DNA of 64,000 nucleotides. Origin: Strix aluco. Taxonomy: Eukaryota > Chordata > Aves > Strigiformes > Strigidae. Where the stretch lies: the NCBI RefSeq assembly GCF_031877795.1, contig NC_133971.1, forward strand, positions 61,750,463 to 61,814,462, written 5' to 3'. Each line of letters starts with the position of its first letter. The first letter of the stretch is position 1. The translations under genes were made by a program, and so were the position numbers. Of the stretch, positions 1-60,974 are shown piece by piece. Below the pieces are notes generated by a model. The model saw only the letters and a list, made by a program, of their open reading frames with translations, did no database searches and had not been told where the DNA came from.

Positions 1-45
1 GCTGCCTCTGCTTCGGTGGCGTTGGCAGCGTTGCCTTTGAGAAAG
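1..45 (+). CDS. possible end of NIPSNAP3 exon 1
   Basis: Read from base 1, the frame is open and rich in Ala, Leu, Ser and Arg, as in a mitochondrial presequence. It ends AAG before GTGTTT and would join exon 2 in phase 0. An earlier donor after base 15 (TCG before GTGGCG) is equally in phase. The donor is weak and the start lies outside the window, so this is only a candidate. Confidence 0.25.
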
Positions 46-429
46 GTGTTTAGCCAACTCGCTTCCTATTGCTTTGACTTTTTGTGTCCTGTGGCTGGCT
101 TTCTGAGGAAGGGGTATAAGAAGAGGAAAATCCTGCTTTGTTATGAGCTAATAATTAAACAACTGAGTGTGACAAATAAAAGACACGCTACGGTCTGTTG
201 CACTGCTGGAAGGAGTTGCAGCAAATAATGCACATAGGAACTATTTCCAGAGAAAAAGTCACAAGATCCTTTCGTAGTGGAGATCGCAAAGTACCCTGTC
301 TCCCAGCCCCAGTAAAAAAAAAAAATCCATCTACAGCATCTCACTGTTTTAAAAAAAGTCTAGAAATTAGAAGACAGTTTTCTGGCTTGAGAATTAGTCT
401 TAATTATTTTTCTTAATATTTTTTCTCAG
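46..429 (+). other. NIPSNAP3 intron 1 or upstream DNA
   Basis: This is non-coding sequence that ends in a pyrimidine-rich tract and the CAG acceptor of exon 2. No other element was recognised. Confidence 0.5.
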
Positions 430-637
430 GTACTCTCATTCCTTGCTACAGGGCCCAGGCAAAATAATAGCATTTTCTATGAAATTCGCATATATGATAT
501 TAAGCCATCAAAGATGAAGGAGTTTGTGGAAATGGTCAACAAGTACTTTTACCTTCGCACAACTCACTCGGAGCTGGTGGGATTCTGGTCTGCGGAGCTG
601 GGAGCGATGAATAAGGTGGTCCATGTTTGGAAGTACG
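430..637 (+). CDS. NIPSNAP3A: NIPSNAP3 exon 2
   Basis: Encodes the first NIPSNAP repeat region, from LATGPRQ through YEIR, KPSKM, THSELVG and VHVWKY. The acceptor is CTCAG and the donor is GTACGC, in phase 1. Confidence 0.92.
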
Positions 638-3600
638 GTACGCTCAGCATTCCTTTGAGGTGCTCTGCTCTCTCTGTGCTCCCTGTCTCCTAGGAAAGAA
701 GGCAAGGAGAATGATTACCAGGCTTTTATTTGTTGCTTTTACTGTAAGAAAAAAAATTTGTTTCTGTACTGATTACTGAAAAGAACACCGGCAGAGCCTG
801 CCAGGACAATTTTGACATGTTGGGATGTGAGAGTTACATCTGTTCTTAAACAGCCATCTCTGCTCAAAACAGGTATAATAGAGGAACTGCAGCAGAGTGC
901 TTTGTTCATGGTAAGTATTTTTAACTTAGGGCCAGTTCCTGAACCACAGATGTCTTCGGAATTTCAGAATGGATGGGTAAAAAGGTTGAGACCTCTTTAA
1001 TAAGATTAATACATGTAGTGCAGACAATCTGTATGCAGTCTGTGTATGTTTATGTGCATGAAATGTTTCATTGCTGCTTCAACCTTGGGTAGCATCAGGC
1101 TTCTTGCAGTATAATCATTTTTTTATGTTGTTGGAGTTGATGCTGATCTGGAAGGTGCTGGTGAGCCAGGAAAAGCTACACTTATGCAAGAAACTAGGTG
1201 TGCTGGCTGTGCTCTTTGTGGAACCCAAGAAAACTTGATACTTGGGTTATGAAGAGGTGGGAGGGCACACTGGTATCAGTTCTTTGAATACCTGCTGCAG
1301 TCCAGGGTATGCTGAGGCAGAGAATTTTGTTTCTGAAGTTCTCAGTCTTCTTGTTGAAATCCAGCATGTTCAGAGTTCCTGTTTAGAATAAAGAGTCACC
1401 CTTTTTGTCCTAGAGGGATGAGGGGACCAGCCGTCTGTTGACAGGAATATTATGAGTTTACATGCATGTGTGGTTAATAAATTGTTCTGCTTCTCAGACC
1501 TTTTTAGCCTTGTCTGTTGTTTCTTGCTCTAACAACCCCCCTATTTTTAATAATCTCTGAGAAATTTTTAAAATGCAAAACTAAGGAAAAACCTATAATT
1601 TTTGTTTCCTAATGGTGTTTACATGTGTAAGGTACAACATCCCTTCTTGATTCATCAGACCCCTGCTTATGTCTTTTTAGTAGTTAAAAATAATTGGTAT
1701 ATTTTTCTCTTAGTCTCAAGATACTGGTATTTCTCAAGGTTCTTCCCATTCTCAGATGCTGGATTTTTCTTTTGTATTATTTAAAGCTGTCTGCATAAAC
1801 ATATTGCTTAAGATGCCACTGCAGCCTAACCAATTGAAATTCAGACACTCTTAATTCAGTGCATTTGTTTTTAATTAAGAAAAAAAAAAAAAAGAAAATG
1901 TTTAGATTTTGGGCATTTAATAACTTTTTATATAGCTGAATAAACATACATTACTCCTACACCTGTAATTTTAATGTGATTTTATATAGCCAAAACTCAT
2001 ATTTTTCTTAATTTTCTCTTGGTAGGGTAATATTCCTTCTGAATTTCCTTTTCCACTTCACTTCCTTATGCACTGTGCTTTCTCCACATCCTTATCCTTG
2101 GTAACTGTTATCACATCCAGTAATCCCTGCAGATGCCATATATGAATCTCTTAACTACTGTTACTGCTACAACATGTAGTGTATTTTAACTTTTTTTATA
2201 AACTTTCTTGGAAAATTTGTTTTGGCTTGAAACCATTTGAATCTGAGAGCTAAAGCAATGATTTTTGCAGGATTTAAAGGAAGCTTACCACACCTGCTTC
2301 ATGCTAATATATTATTTAAAAATATCAGTTTCAAACTTATGTAAGAGCAGCTCGCCTTCTTGTAATTACACATTTTGATTGAGTCTGATGTGACATTAAG
2401 TGCATTTATTCATAGTTTTTTTCCTTTTTTTCCTTTCTTACAGATAATTTTGCCCACAGAACAGCAGTCCGGCATGCACTAGCCAATGACAAAGACTGGC
2501 AGGGAAAATTCATCTCCCCAGCTCTCCCCTTGATAGAAAAGCAGCACAATGAGGTTGCTTATCTGGTACCCTGGTGTCAACTTGGGAAGCCTCCAAAAGA
2601 AGGGGGTGAGCTTATCTTCTCTTTTGCTGATTAAAGTTACTGATGCTGATGGACTAACAAAAAATGGCTTAAATTTTAAGCCAAGTATTACATGGTTTAT
2701 AATCCTTTATGTAACAAGTGCATGTACGTACACCCATGTGAAAAGGGACATAACACAGATGAGGGACAAAGTTTTTAAGAAGGATTTGACACTAACTTAC
2801 ATCAGTAACTGACTAGAGCCCTGATCATTAAGGTTGTAAAGAGTTGTGTGGATTGCCTAAACAAACAGCAAAATGACAATGCTGTCTGTTGTAGTGGTCA
2901 GAGCAGTCATCCCTGACTTGCCTTGTCTATCCGTCAGTGAGAGGGTATTTCCTGGAGACGCTGAAGACAATGATTATTCTCTTTCACAGAGGTTTTTCTC
3001 TTTTCTCAATTTGCTTTGATGTTACTGCTTCTTTCGCATAGTAGTTTTAAGAAAAACAAAAAAATCCCTACTTTTTAAAGATATATGCAATTCAAGCATA
3101 CTTTGTAACAGTCATAGATTAGGTGTAGATGTCCTGTCCTTCTGTATTTTAATTCTCTCTGTAGCACGTCTGGTATTAATAGTATTGACTGTTCCTTGAT
3201 TTGTGAACGTTTGCAGACTTTGTTGCATGGACATTTGTTTGCCAGTTGTCAGAGGGGTTTATAATATCATAAACCACTTCAATGTCAGAAAACATCGCCA
3301 GTCTTAGAAAAGGCCACTTTGCATTGTTCAATCAGCCATCCAAATCCTGCAAACATGTATATTTGTGATTTCTGCAAAGCAGTCTGAATCTCCCCAAATT
3401 ACCAGGCAACACTGAAAAGTGCTAGGTTGGGCTTTGTATGAAGCCTTCTTTTCCTCAGGGTTCCAGTACTTATATTTACACTTGGACCTAGCTCCAAGTA
3501 GCAAGTTGCTTGCCTGTGCTTTTGTGAGCCCCTGGAAGCTGTGAGCTCTTGCACAGACTGGGAAGAAGGGGTAGTTTCATGTCCTGCTGACCCCAAATAG

Positions 3601-4528
3601 CAGGGATTTGCAGTACTGGTTTCAGAATAAATACGTCGTGGTCATGACACACTGTTTGAGAACTGACATATTAATTTCTATGTCCTTCCTTGAGGTCATT
3701 TTTGCCTTTTCTTCCAGGAGTGTATGAGTGGGTTACTTTCCAGATGAAGCCTGGTGGGCCAGCATTGTGGGGTGAAGCATTTCAAGCTGCAATCAATGCT
3801 CACATCAACACAGGGTACACCAAGCTGATTGGTGTTTTCCACACAGAGTATGGATTACTTAACACAGGTACTACTCAATTTCTGATACGGACTTTGGCAT
3901 GGGAAGGAGCAGAGGGAGAGGGGCAAGACCTTGTCCTGGATCAGGATTGGCCATCCTGATGCAAATGTTAGTGTGGATCACCAAAGTCCTGTAAACAGTC
4001 CTTGAACCCAGTTTTGTGTATTGGGTTATAGGCTTAAGCCAGGTGCTGTTAGTTTAAAAGATTATCATATCTGAAGTTAAAGAGTCAAACTTTTTAAAGG
4101 CTCAGCAAAGTATCATCCCACCACTTACTTGCCTGGACAATTGTTTCTGCTAACTGCCAGGCATCTAACAGGTGAAGACAGACTGCTGGGACTTCCAGTA
4201 CATGTTGTCTTGCAGAATAACAGTATTCAGCTGACTTTATTTGTACTTTCTCAGTCCACGTGATCTGGTGGAACGAGAGCCCAGATCACCGGGCAGCAGG
4301 AAGGCACAGTGCCCATGAAGATGCCAGAGTGGTAGCAGCTGGTAAGAGATGATGGATCCAGAGAATTCACTAGTGTTACTTGCATGCATGCTGAGAAAAG
4401 TATTATTTCTCATTGGATTACTGTCTTAATTAAATATGCATTTAATTTCAGTGCGAGACAGTGTCAGATTCTTGGATTCCCAGCAAAATATGCTCCTGAT
4501 CCCTCTGCAATGCTCGCCGCTGAAGTAA
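430..4528 (+). CDS. NIPSNAP3A: NIPSNAP3 (NIPSNAP3A-like), spliced, exons 2-6
   Basis: Five exons (430-637, 2444-2605, 3718-3867, 4255-4341, 4452-4528) sum to 684 nt: 227 codons plus TAA, about the size of human NIPSNAP3A (247 aa) minus its first exon. The product is a NIPSNAP-family protein. The family has a ferredoxin-like dimeric alpha/beta-barrel fold and is mostly mitochondrial; the biochemical role of member 3 is unknown. Conserved stretches include ATGPRQ, LRTTHSELVG, YLVPWC, FQMKPGGPALWG, GVFHTEYG and the C-terminal SPLK. All junctions are phase 1 with GT donors and AG acceptors. It is convergent with ABCA1, the same arrangement as in mammals. Only one copy is seen here, whereas human has 3A and 3B. 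The symbol is chosen by similarity, because 3A and 3B cannot be told apart. Confidence 0.92.
638..2443 (+). other. NIPSNAP3 intron 2
   Basis: An AT-rich intron of 1806 bp with a run of 14-15 A near 1880-1893 and a long pyrimidine tract before the acceptor. No repeat family or gene was recognised. Confidence 0.8.
2444..2605 (+). CDS. NIPSNAP3A: NIPSNAP3 exon 3
   Basis: Encodes DNFAHRTAVRHALANDKDWQ through YLVPWCQLGKPPKEG. The donor GTGAGC lies within a GGGGG run. Using the only GT there adds one glycine (EGGVY) compared with mammalian EGVY. Confidence 0.92.
2606..3717 (+). other. NIPSNAP3 intron 3
   Basis: An intron of 1112 bp with a pyrimidine-rich end and CTTCCAG acceptor. Nothing else was recognised. 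Confidence 0.8.
3718..3867 (+). CDS. NIPSNAP3A: NIPSNAP3 exon 4
   Basis: Encodes VYEWVTFQMKPGGPALWG through GYTKLIGVFHTEYGLLN, the most conserved part of the protein. Both ends are phase 1. Intron 4 (3868-4254) shows nothing beyond splice sites. Confidence 0.93.
4255..4341 (+). CDS. NIPSNAP3A: NIPSNAP3 exon 5
   Basis: Encodes VHVIWWNESPDHRAAGRH through EDARVVAA, matching the C-terminal barrel of NIPSNAP proteins. The acceptor is TCTCAG and the donor is GTAAGA. Confidence 0.93.
4452..4528 (+). CDS. NIPSNAP3A: NIPSNAP3 exon 6 with stop codon
   Basis: Encodes VRDSVRFLDSQQNMLLIP and the terminal CSPLK before TAA at 4526-4528. The tail agrees with mammalian NIPSNAP3 proteins. Confidence 0.93.
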
Positions 4529-4860
4529 GCTTCTTCTAAAGGATGTAACTCATGGCAAAAAGGACAAGATGGAACTGCTGTCAGCAAGTGCCATCACATG
4601 GATCATGATACCCTCATGAACTAAGCTGTTCTTCAGTTTACAATAAATGGTTGCGAAATGCTAATTGCTACCAGTGTAAATCAGCAAAATTTTGTACCCT
4701 CATAGCATTTGCCTTAGGTATTTTAATATTTGTTCAGGATCTGAAGTTGACTAGCCCTTCTTTTTCAATTGTGTAGTCAGACTTGGCTGATCTACAGGTG
4801 CTTACATTCTTTGCCAGACTGTTAAAAGCCAAATAAATTTGTATAAAGCATGAATTTTTA
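4529..4860 (+). promoter_or_regulatory. NIPSNAP3 3'UTR and poly(A) signals
   Basis: Canonical AATAAA hexamers lie at 4642-4647 and 4832-4837, 114 and 304 bases after the stop. Which one is used cannot be decided here, so the end coordinate is approximate. Confidence 0.6.
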
Positions 4861-6544
4861 GTGTTTACAGCCTAAGCTCTTACTCTTTTTAAACTGTGAA
4901 ATGATAAACCACATGCTTTAAGTACACCATTTTGCAGGTCTTTTATTTTGGTCAGCAGCAGTCTTGGTGATAGTTGTTTTAGACACAGTAAGCTAGAGTG
5001 AAGATCAGCAGGGCAGAGGGAACATGGGCTGAGAAGTCAAACTTGTATTTTGTGTACAGTGATACAGAGCATCCTCTTCTGCAATTTAAGGGTCCCTATC
5101 CGGCAGAGCATTCAGGAAGCTTTTCCACAGGTTAATCACTGGCCTGCCATGAGCAACTGATTTCACTTCTCTGCTAAAGTATCTTTGTGCAGTCTGCCTC
5201 ATGATGATATTGCTTCTGTAAAGTGCATTAAGATCTCATGGAAAGCACTAAAAAAACAGCTCTAGGCAATTATGCTATGTCCAAAGTGGGTGGATGGGAT
5301 CCAGCTGCTGTAGGTAAGGGAGTATAACAGGTCCCAGCTCCTATACCCAAGTTTTCATACTCTCCTCCCTCCAGCATTCTCAGCCTGGAACAAGAACTAC
5401 TTCAGAGATCACTGTCTTTTATTTTACAAAGCAACTTTCTAACGTATAAATGCCTGGTAAACCATCACTACCAAGTTGAATCAGAGTATTGCCTTCTGGC
5501 AGTCAAGTCAAAGGAGTACTTTTTTTTTAATAATAAAAGTATGGGCTGAAAAATGGGACTGGGAATTAATAGGACTTCTTCCCCGCCCCCCCCCCCCCCC
5601 CCCGTGAATGCAAATATTGTTTTAGAGAGTTGTATAGAGAGGTATACTAAAAACAGTATAATTTTTTTTAGTAAAACTATTTTCCTTGTCACCAGCATTG
5701 AGAGTAAAGAATATTCAGGATGTTAGAGGTGTGCTTTATTCCAAAGTTTGCTGTTTTCTGACAAGAGGTTGATAAATTAAACACATTACCCAAAGCACCA
5801 GCTAGACACTAGGTTAAAACAGAAAACCCAGGAGATTTTAATTGGCTTCCTATCTCGGGATGAATTTTCCTGATAAGTATAAACTTGAATTGGGTTGGAT
5901 TCTGCAACCTAATTGGTTGATAGCGGGACTACAGGAAGTAGCAGACAAAATTTTAACATTAGTTTTCCTTTGAGCAATAGGATCATTATTCTGCTTTCAT
6001 TTGTAAACTCCTGTTCAAAATCAACCTAGTATTAACTTGAGTGATCTTCCATTAATTTGATATTAGCTAAGGATTAGCTAATTTTAGGGTATTTCAGAGT
6101 CTTTATACTCAAACATAACATTTTGCTTTGTTAGTGAAAACAGGTATAGGGTATTTTTAGCAAAGAGGAGGAACAATTATCAATAGTTGCAAATCGCCAT
6201 GTCTCTGTAATGGAAATACTCAGACACAGGACCTGACTTGGGATTTAAACATCCAGATAAATTTGTTAGGCTCTTCAGCTGGATCCGACAGCTACACCAA
6301 TCACTTTTTTCAGGCTTTGCTGGAGACCGTTTTGTTTACTAACTTTCAAAGCTTAAAGCAGCACTTGCTTTTCAAATCTTGTGCCACCTCAGTTGCCTGA
6401 AAATAGTATGTGCCCTACGCTAATTTGTAGAGATACTGGAACTTGCTTGTACATTATGCATCAAAGTTCATAACAAAACAAAACCAGGCAAAAACAAGAG
6501 CTTCTAACAGCACTCCTCAAAAGAACATATGCAAAAATGACACT
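4861..6544. other. intergenic spacer between convergent genes
   Basis: About 1.7 kb of AT-rich DNA between the probable 3' ends of NIPSNAP3 and ABCA1. Apart from the C homopolymer at 5586-5603, no gene, RNA or repeat family was recognised. Confidence 0.7.
5586..5603. repeat. C18 homopolymer
   Basis: Eighteen consecutive C follow CCCCG at 5581-5585, giving an uninterrupted G run on the - strand. Such runs are length-unstable and error-prone in sequencing. Confidence 0.9.
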
Positions 6545-6569
6545 TTGAGATCAATGGTGCCATAAGAGC

Positions 6570-6575
6570 TTTATT
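6570..6575 (-). promoter_or_regulatory. ABCA1 polyadenylation signal
   Basis: A canonical AATAAA on the - strand, about 3.08 kb after the stop, where the length of the mammalian ABCA1 3'UTR predicts one. Cleavage is expected 10-30 bases further, near 6545-6560. Confidence 0.65.
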
Positions 6576-9517
6576 TTTTACTTAATACAAGGCAATTAGA
6601 GTGCCTTTTAATACTTCACATAACAGTTATTAGCAAATACAAATATATATACCTTTTTTTTGCTTTTAATGAAAATGTCCATTTAAGGATTTAACTTAGG
6701 AATTTCAGTTGCGAAATCTCTCTAGATTTTTGCAAAGTTAACAGATATTCCAGTGCAAAAATAGATCCCATTACAGATAGCATAAAGTGCTTGGAATGAA
6801 GGACGAACTATATATTTAGGAGGGAAGGATAAGCACAAAGTGGTGGTTTAACCATGGGGAATTACAACTCCTTACTGAAATACAAATGTACTACAAAGAG
6901 GGATGCAACATGTCAATAGAAATAAAGTTTAAAATAAGTTAACACCTCAGTGCAGTTTCATTATCGAGTGGTTCATATACTGTACGTGACTCGAGTGATT
7001 CTTCCCCAACACACACTTAGAAAAGTAAATTAGTGGGTGCCTGAACTTATTCCATAACAAATCTTCATGTGAGTTGCATTATGCTGTCTGTTCACTACAA
7101 ACAAGACAGATCAGAACTGTGAAATAGTTAATATCCATCTTTACTGTAACATTTTGTCACAGAGAGCAGGCTCTGTATGAGCATGACAGTCACAGGGCAA
7201 TAGGAATCAATAATCTCTTTTCGGTGGGCTAAGGACAGAGGATTATGATGTAACTTGTTTCCTGCTAAATTAATCATTACATGAGCAGTTAAGGAGCAAA
7301 CCACAGCCCTTTCAGGACCAAATCTAAATCCTCCTAGAACTTGTTCAAATTCTGCATGCACTAGTATGGTGCAGTGCAAAACTTAAGCCCTTCACTTCAG
7401 TGACTTAATGCTGACTTGTAATAGTGATTTCTAGCAGTGGTTAAGCCTTCAATACATGCTACCTGTTTCAGTGATACTGTGACATACCTGCAGCCTGTAA
7501 TAGAGAAGTCATGGCCGTAGCTCAGCTGTTTTGTAATTTTTCTGCACCTGGAAGTCTGGTGTATTCATCACCCTGTAACTCATCCCCATAGGGTGATGAT
7601 GCCATGAAGGTGCACAAAGCATGTTTTAAGTGAGGTATACCAATCCCCATTACACTCCTTTCTTAATCCCCTTAGCAATGTATTAAACATTAAAAAAAAA
7701 AGTATGAAAAAGGCACTTTAGCAGAGCATGTAGTAAGCTCTTACTTTATCCCAAGGCAGGACACAGCAGGGACTGGGAACTTGTGCTAAATATTTAACTG
7801 TTTTAAAATGCTGAATTGGTCAGTGTTACCAAGTATACCTGGAAATACGTAATCAACCTTCTTCAAACTCACGACAGCCTCTTCACTGTTTGTTGGGCTG
7901 CTATGGGCATTCACAGAAGAAAATGGTACATGATTGATTCATGGTGGAGTAGCATCAATAACTAGCGCAGAACCTGCATGGGTGTTTAAAGTGTAGGCAT
8001 GACATACAGAAATGGCCCAGGAACTGCACTTGGATTCAAACCACATCACTGAACCTATTTCTGAATGTAAAAGCACGACAGAGGGGCTTGTAAGTGTATT
8101 AATGAAAGCATACTCTTCCATGACTATTGTACAGTGTGAATGAGAATTGGTTGTTCTTATTATATAATATCCCCTCTAACATCATTCTGGCTTTCAAAAA
8201 CTTTAAAAATTAATGACTGGTGTAACTGTAGCACTACTCTTTTGAACCATCTTGTTCTTCAACAGGATTTTTACTGAAGCAGTTTGTCACATACATAATA
8301 AGGGTGTACTCTCCAGTTAGGGATCACCTAATGACTGAAACTACACTGCACAACAGAAGCAGAAACTTACACATTAATCTAACGTTATACTAGTCTCCAA
8401 ACAGGAAAATTTCAGGTAAACAACTTGCAGTAATTGCAGATAACAGCTGATTGCTAGAGTCTGGAACTTGGTCAGATCATGAATGTAGCTATTGCCAAAT
8501 AGAATGAGAGCATAGCATTGCAGGCATAATGTAAAGAAATACTGTGGCTACAAAGATCAGCTGAAAGTACTTTCAATCCATAATTATGCTACCTATTTAA
8601 AAAGTCATAAATAATACTGTTTAAAAAAAAACCTACATCTCATTTCTAGTTTTATCTGACAAAGCCAGAAATGGCAACATGCTTGTGCTAAGCAGTAATT
8701 TCAGATGATGGGTACCTTTCTGGTGCAAAGCAGGGGTTAAAGAGCAGATACGTGAGTGACATGATTTAGAATTTGCTCTTGGCATTAGCAGCTTGTACAA
8801 CTACTGAGTTTGCTGCTGTGGTCCAAACCCTAGGTCTGCTTCTCGCCCACTTCCTCCTACTAAGTGTTCATGCAGCTGCTGCAGTACCTCAAAGGAGCAA
8901 GAGAGTACTTAACTACACAAAAACCTAGTCAAGAATAGGTTATTGATTGTGATGCTGGTGGGACAACTCTGTGCATTTGCAGGGTCCACAGTTCTGCATA
9001 TCACCACTTACTGATGGACATGTATATGGATATGATGGCTTGTCTCTTGCTATCCCATCTGCACAGTACTGCTTTGTGGCCCTGTATTTGTCACCAACTG
9101 ACCTACACCAGTCTACGAACAGCAGCTGATCAGGTAAGTTTTCACAACCTAAGGCTACAACACTGGTGGTGACTTTTCTTGCTACTGACTCTCTTGGTGC
9201 GTTCATTGCCAGCAATGGATCTAGCACCAGGAAATTCCCACTCCTAACATGAATGTTTTAAAGACTAAAACATGCATGTCTAAAATATCTACGAACAACC
9301 ACTGGCCATGATTCCTCAACAAACTATTTTTGCAACCCTAGTAAAAACATACTGTACAGGACAATATACAGTATGGTTGAAAGCCCACAGCATCTGGTGG
9401 ATGCTTTACCACAGCTTCAGAGTTATATTGTAATGAGCTAAGTTCAAGTCTTTCACTTGAGAACAGTACAAGACGACTCCATGAGGCACTGCCCCTGTAA
9501 AGGAATTTTGTTTTCAT

Positions 9518-9539
9518 TGCATTGAACTGCATTGCATTG
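9518..9539 (-). promoter_or_regulatory. triple miR-33 seed-match cluster
   Basis: On the transcript, CAATGCA (complement of miR-33 seed UGCAUUG) occurs three times: 9533-9539, 9528-9534 and 9518-9524. These are UTR positions about 114-135, and the first two overlap by two bases. The outer two are followed by A, making them 8-mer sites. Mammalian ABCA1 also has three clustered miR-33 sites early in its 3'UTR, and miR-33 (from SREBF genes) represses ABCA1 there. Confidence 0.88.
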
Positions 9540-9652
9540 AATGGTTATCAGTAGAGTGTCCAGTTTCTCTTCCTCTGGCTTCTTCTTTGGGAGTATCTTA
9601 TCCCAGGAAAAGGAAGTTTGCATTCTGCTCACCATTTCTTGCTGAAATTGGC

Positions 9653-58596
<48,944 letters not shown>

Positions 58597-60974
58597 CTGC
58601 AAAGTAACAAAACAGGCAACATTCTGGTCAGGGCAAAGCCAAAAGGAAACTCATGTGAGAGCCCTGAACAGGAAAAGCAAAGCTGACAAATGGAGGAGAC
58701 GGAATTACACAAACCACAGCACAAAGGGAGAAAAGGAGCTGCTGGCAAAGTGCTCTGAAAACTTGGCAGCTTTCAGAGATGTCAGTCCATGATGTCTTGA
58801 TCTCAAAAAAATAAAGAACCTTTAAGAACAACTCTCTAACATCATTGCTTCAGCTCAACTTGCACATACATGCACAGAAGAAGCAAGCAAGGTACAGCAA
58901 GCTGCTCCCCTGATCTAGGGTGAAACCTACCCTAGCATTAGCCTTGCACAAAGATTCAGCTTTACTTAATCCCTGTGTTGTTACTGAACACGGGACTGAG
59001 CTAAGGAATTTACTAATCTGTATTTAATTATGTTAATAGTAAATGTACTCATTACCATAGATTTCCAAGTTTGACATATGCAGACACAGATATGATACAG
59101 AATCACACACGCATCTAGGAAGCAAGCTTAACCATGCAGCAGAATTTCTGGAAATGCTCTTTAACTCCCATTTTTTCCCCAAAAGCTTCACCTTCTGAAG
59201 CTACTGGTGTTTCAGTTCTTGGCTTTAAAGCAAATTCGTATCACTATCACAGAAGAGGGGAGACATCTGGAAACTGTGATCCAGGTACACTATTAAAGTT
59301 CACAAACCTGAAGCTTAAGCAACTGACCCTCACACTGTTTTGGGTTGTTTTGGTGTTTGGTTTTTTTTTAAGGAGAGAGAGGACAATTCTATCTTTACTA
59401 TGCTTAAATAAGCAACTATGAAGAAAGTAGCTACGCCAGAAGGAGCAGAGCATAAGTCTCATGGGATTTACTGGGGTGAAGATTTCCAGGCTAAGCCAAG
59501 CCAGCCGGTGTCACACTGCTTTTTCTACTCCAGGAGGAGAGGATGCAGCCCATGGCAAACGGTGGAAAACGATGAGATCTAAAGGGAAAGTAATGCAAGA
59601 GAGCCCCAAGAGTTTGTACCTTCTCCCTCCTATAGGGAACAGCTGTAACAGAACATTTTTTTTTTTCCCTCTTCCGTGTTTTTTGCTTAGCTTGGCGGGT
59701 GATACCCTCAAGAAAGCCCAACACCCAGGAAAAAGCATGCTGAGCACGCAGGGTGCCACCGGTGGTAACAGAGAGGCTGGTGTCCCGGGTGTCACTTCTG
59801 CTTCCCCGGGCCTAAGAGTGGCAGAGCAGCAGCGAGGGGAGGAAACCACACGCTGTGCTCTGGCCACACGAAGCACACAGGGGTTACTGACGGTCATTGC
59901 TCCCTCATCTACATATCCAGTTACAAATTCCCTGTTGCCTTTTTGTTCCACACGAAAAAGTAAATCACCCCCCTCTGCTGAGGCGACACGGAGGTTACTC
60001 TGGGACAAAAGCTTCTCCCTTGTCCTCCTCCCTTCCCCCCAGCAGGACCACTCAGCAATATACCACTTTTGACCACAGTGTGCAGATACCCCACTGCACC
60101 CTGTCACCAAAATCAACCCCCATCCTTTCTCCCAGCCGGGAAAATTAGAGGAAAAGAGCTGGATCCTGCAATAACATAAAAAAGTCTTTTTTTTTTTTTT
60201 TCCAGCAGAGGCTAAAGCACCCTGCTTCACCACAACTTCAGGAAAAGTTCCCTCCACCCTGATGCCTTGGTGACTTCCCAAATGTGCACAACTCCCCAAA
60301 CACTTCTGCAGCTTGTTTATTTTTTGTTGAGATCATCAACAGTTCAGAAACTCAGATGGACAAAGGGGTAGCTGGCTGAAGGCACACTGGCATGCGGAGA
60401 TCGGATGTTTGCAAGCTTTTTCATTTAATCTGTCCTCATTTAGAATATTTTTAAAGTTCCTCTTAAAGGGCCACACACCTTTTAGAAAAAACATAACCAA
60501 GCAATAATTCTCCAACTTTTCTGTTTCCTCATTGCTGTTTTGCTTTTGGGTTTACCTAGGCTTTTTTGTTTGGGGGTTTTCTGCCACATGGAAGCAGGAT
60601 TTTCTTGGTGGGGGACATATTCAATAGGTAATTGCAGGAAGGCAACCTGAACTACATTGGGATTCCTGCTGGCCTGTCCGTAATAATGATGGCAAGTAAC
60701 AGAGAGCCTGCCATCTTCCACAGCTGTAATTAACCAGCTCAGCTTTAACAGGGCATTTCTCCCTGCCTTTTTATCATGCCAAGCATCTTCAGACTTGCTC
60801 AGCACTAGAATTTGCTGAAAATAGAAGCTGCCTTCCAAGGCAACTGCTACAATGTCTGAAGGAGTTTTCATCATCATTTGGAGGAAAACACAAAGGGAAC
60901 AGAACGTAAAGTTACCAAAACTGCTTGTGGAACAATGCTTGACTTCCAGACAGCTGGTCATGAACCTGTGCTCG

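Larger units (their letters stand above)
6545..9652 (-). other. ABCA1: ABCA1 3'UTR
   Basis: From the stop codon at 9653-9655, about 3.1 kb runs to an AATAAA signal (TTTATT on +, 6570-6575), close to the roughly 3.3 kb UTR of human ABCA1. It carries seed matches for microRNAs known to act on ABCA1: a miR-33 triplet (9518-9539), a miR-144 match (9368-9374), miR-101 matches (9063-9069, 9463-9469), a miR-148 8-mer (6947-6954) and a miR-27 7-mer (7910-7916). The cleavage point, and so the lower boundary, is approximate. Confidence 0.8.
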
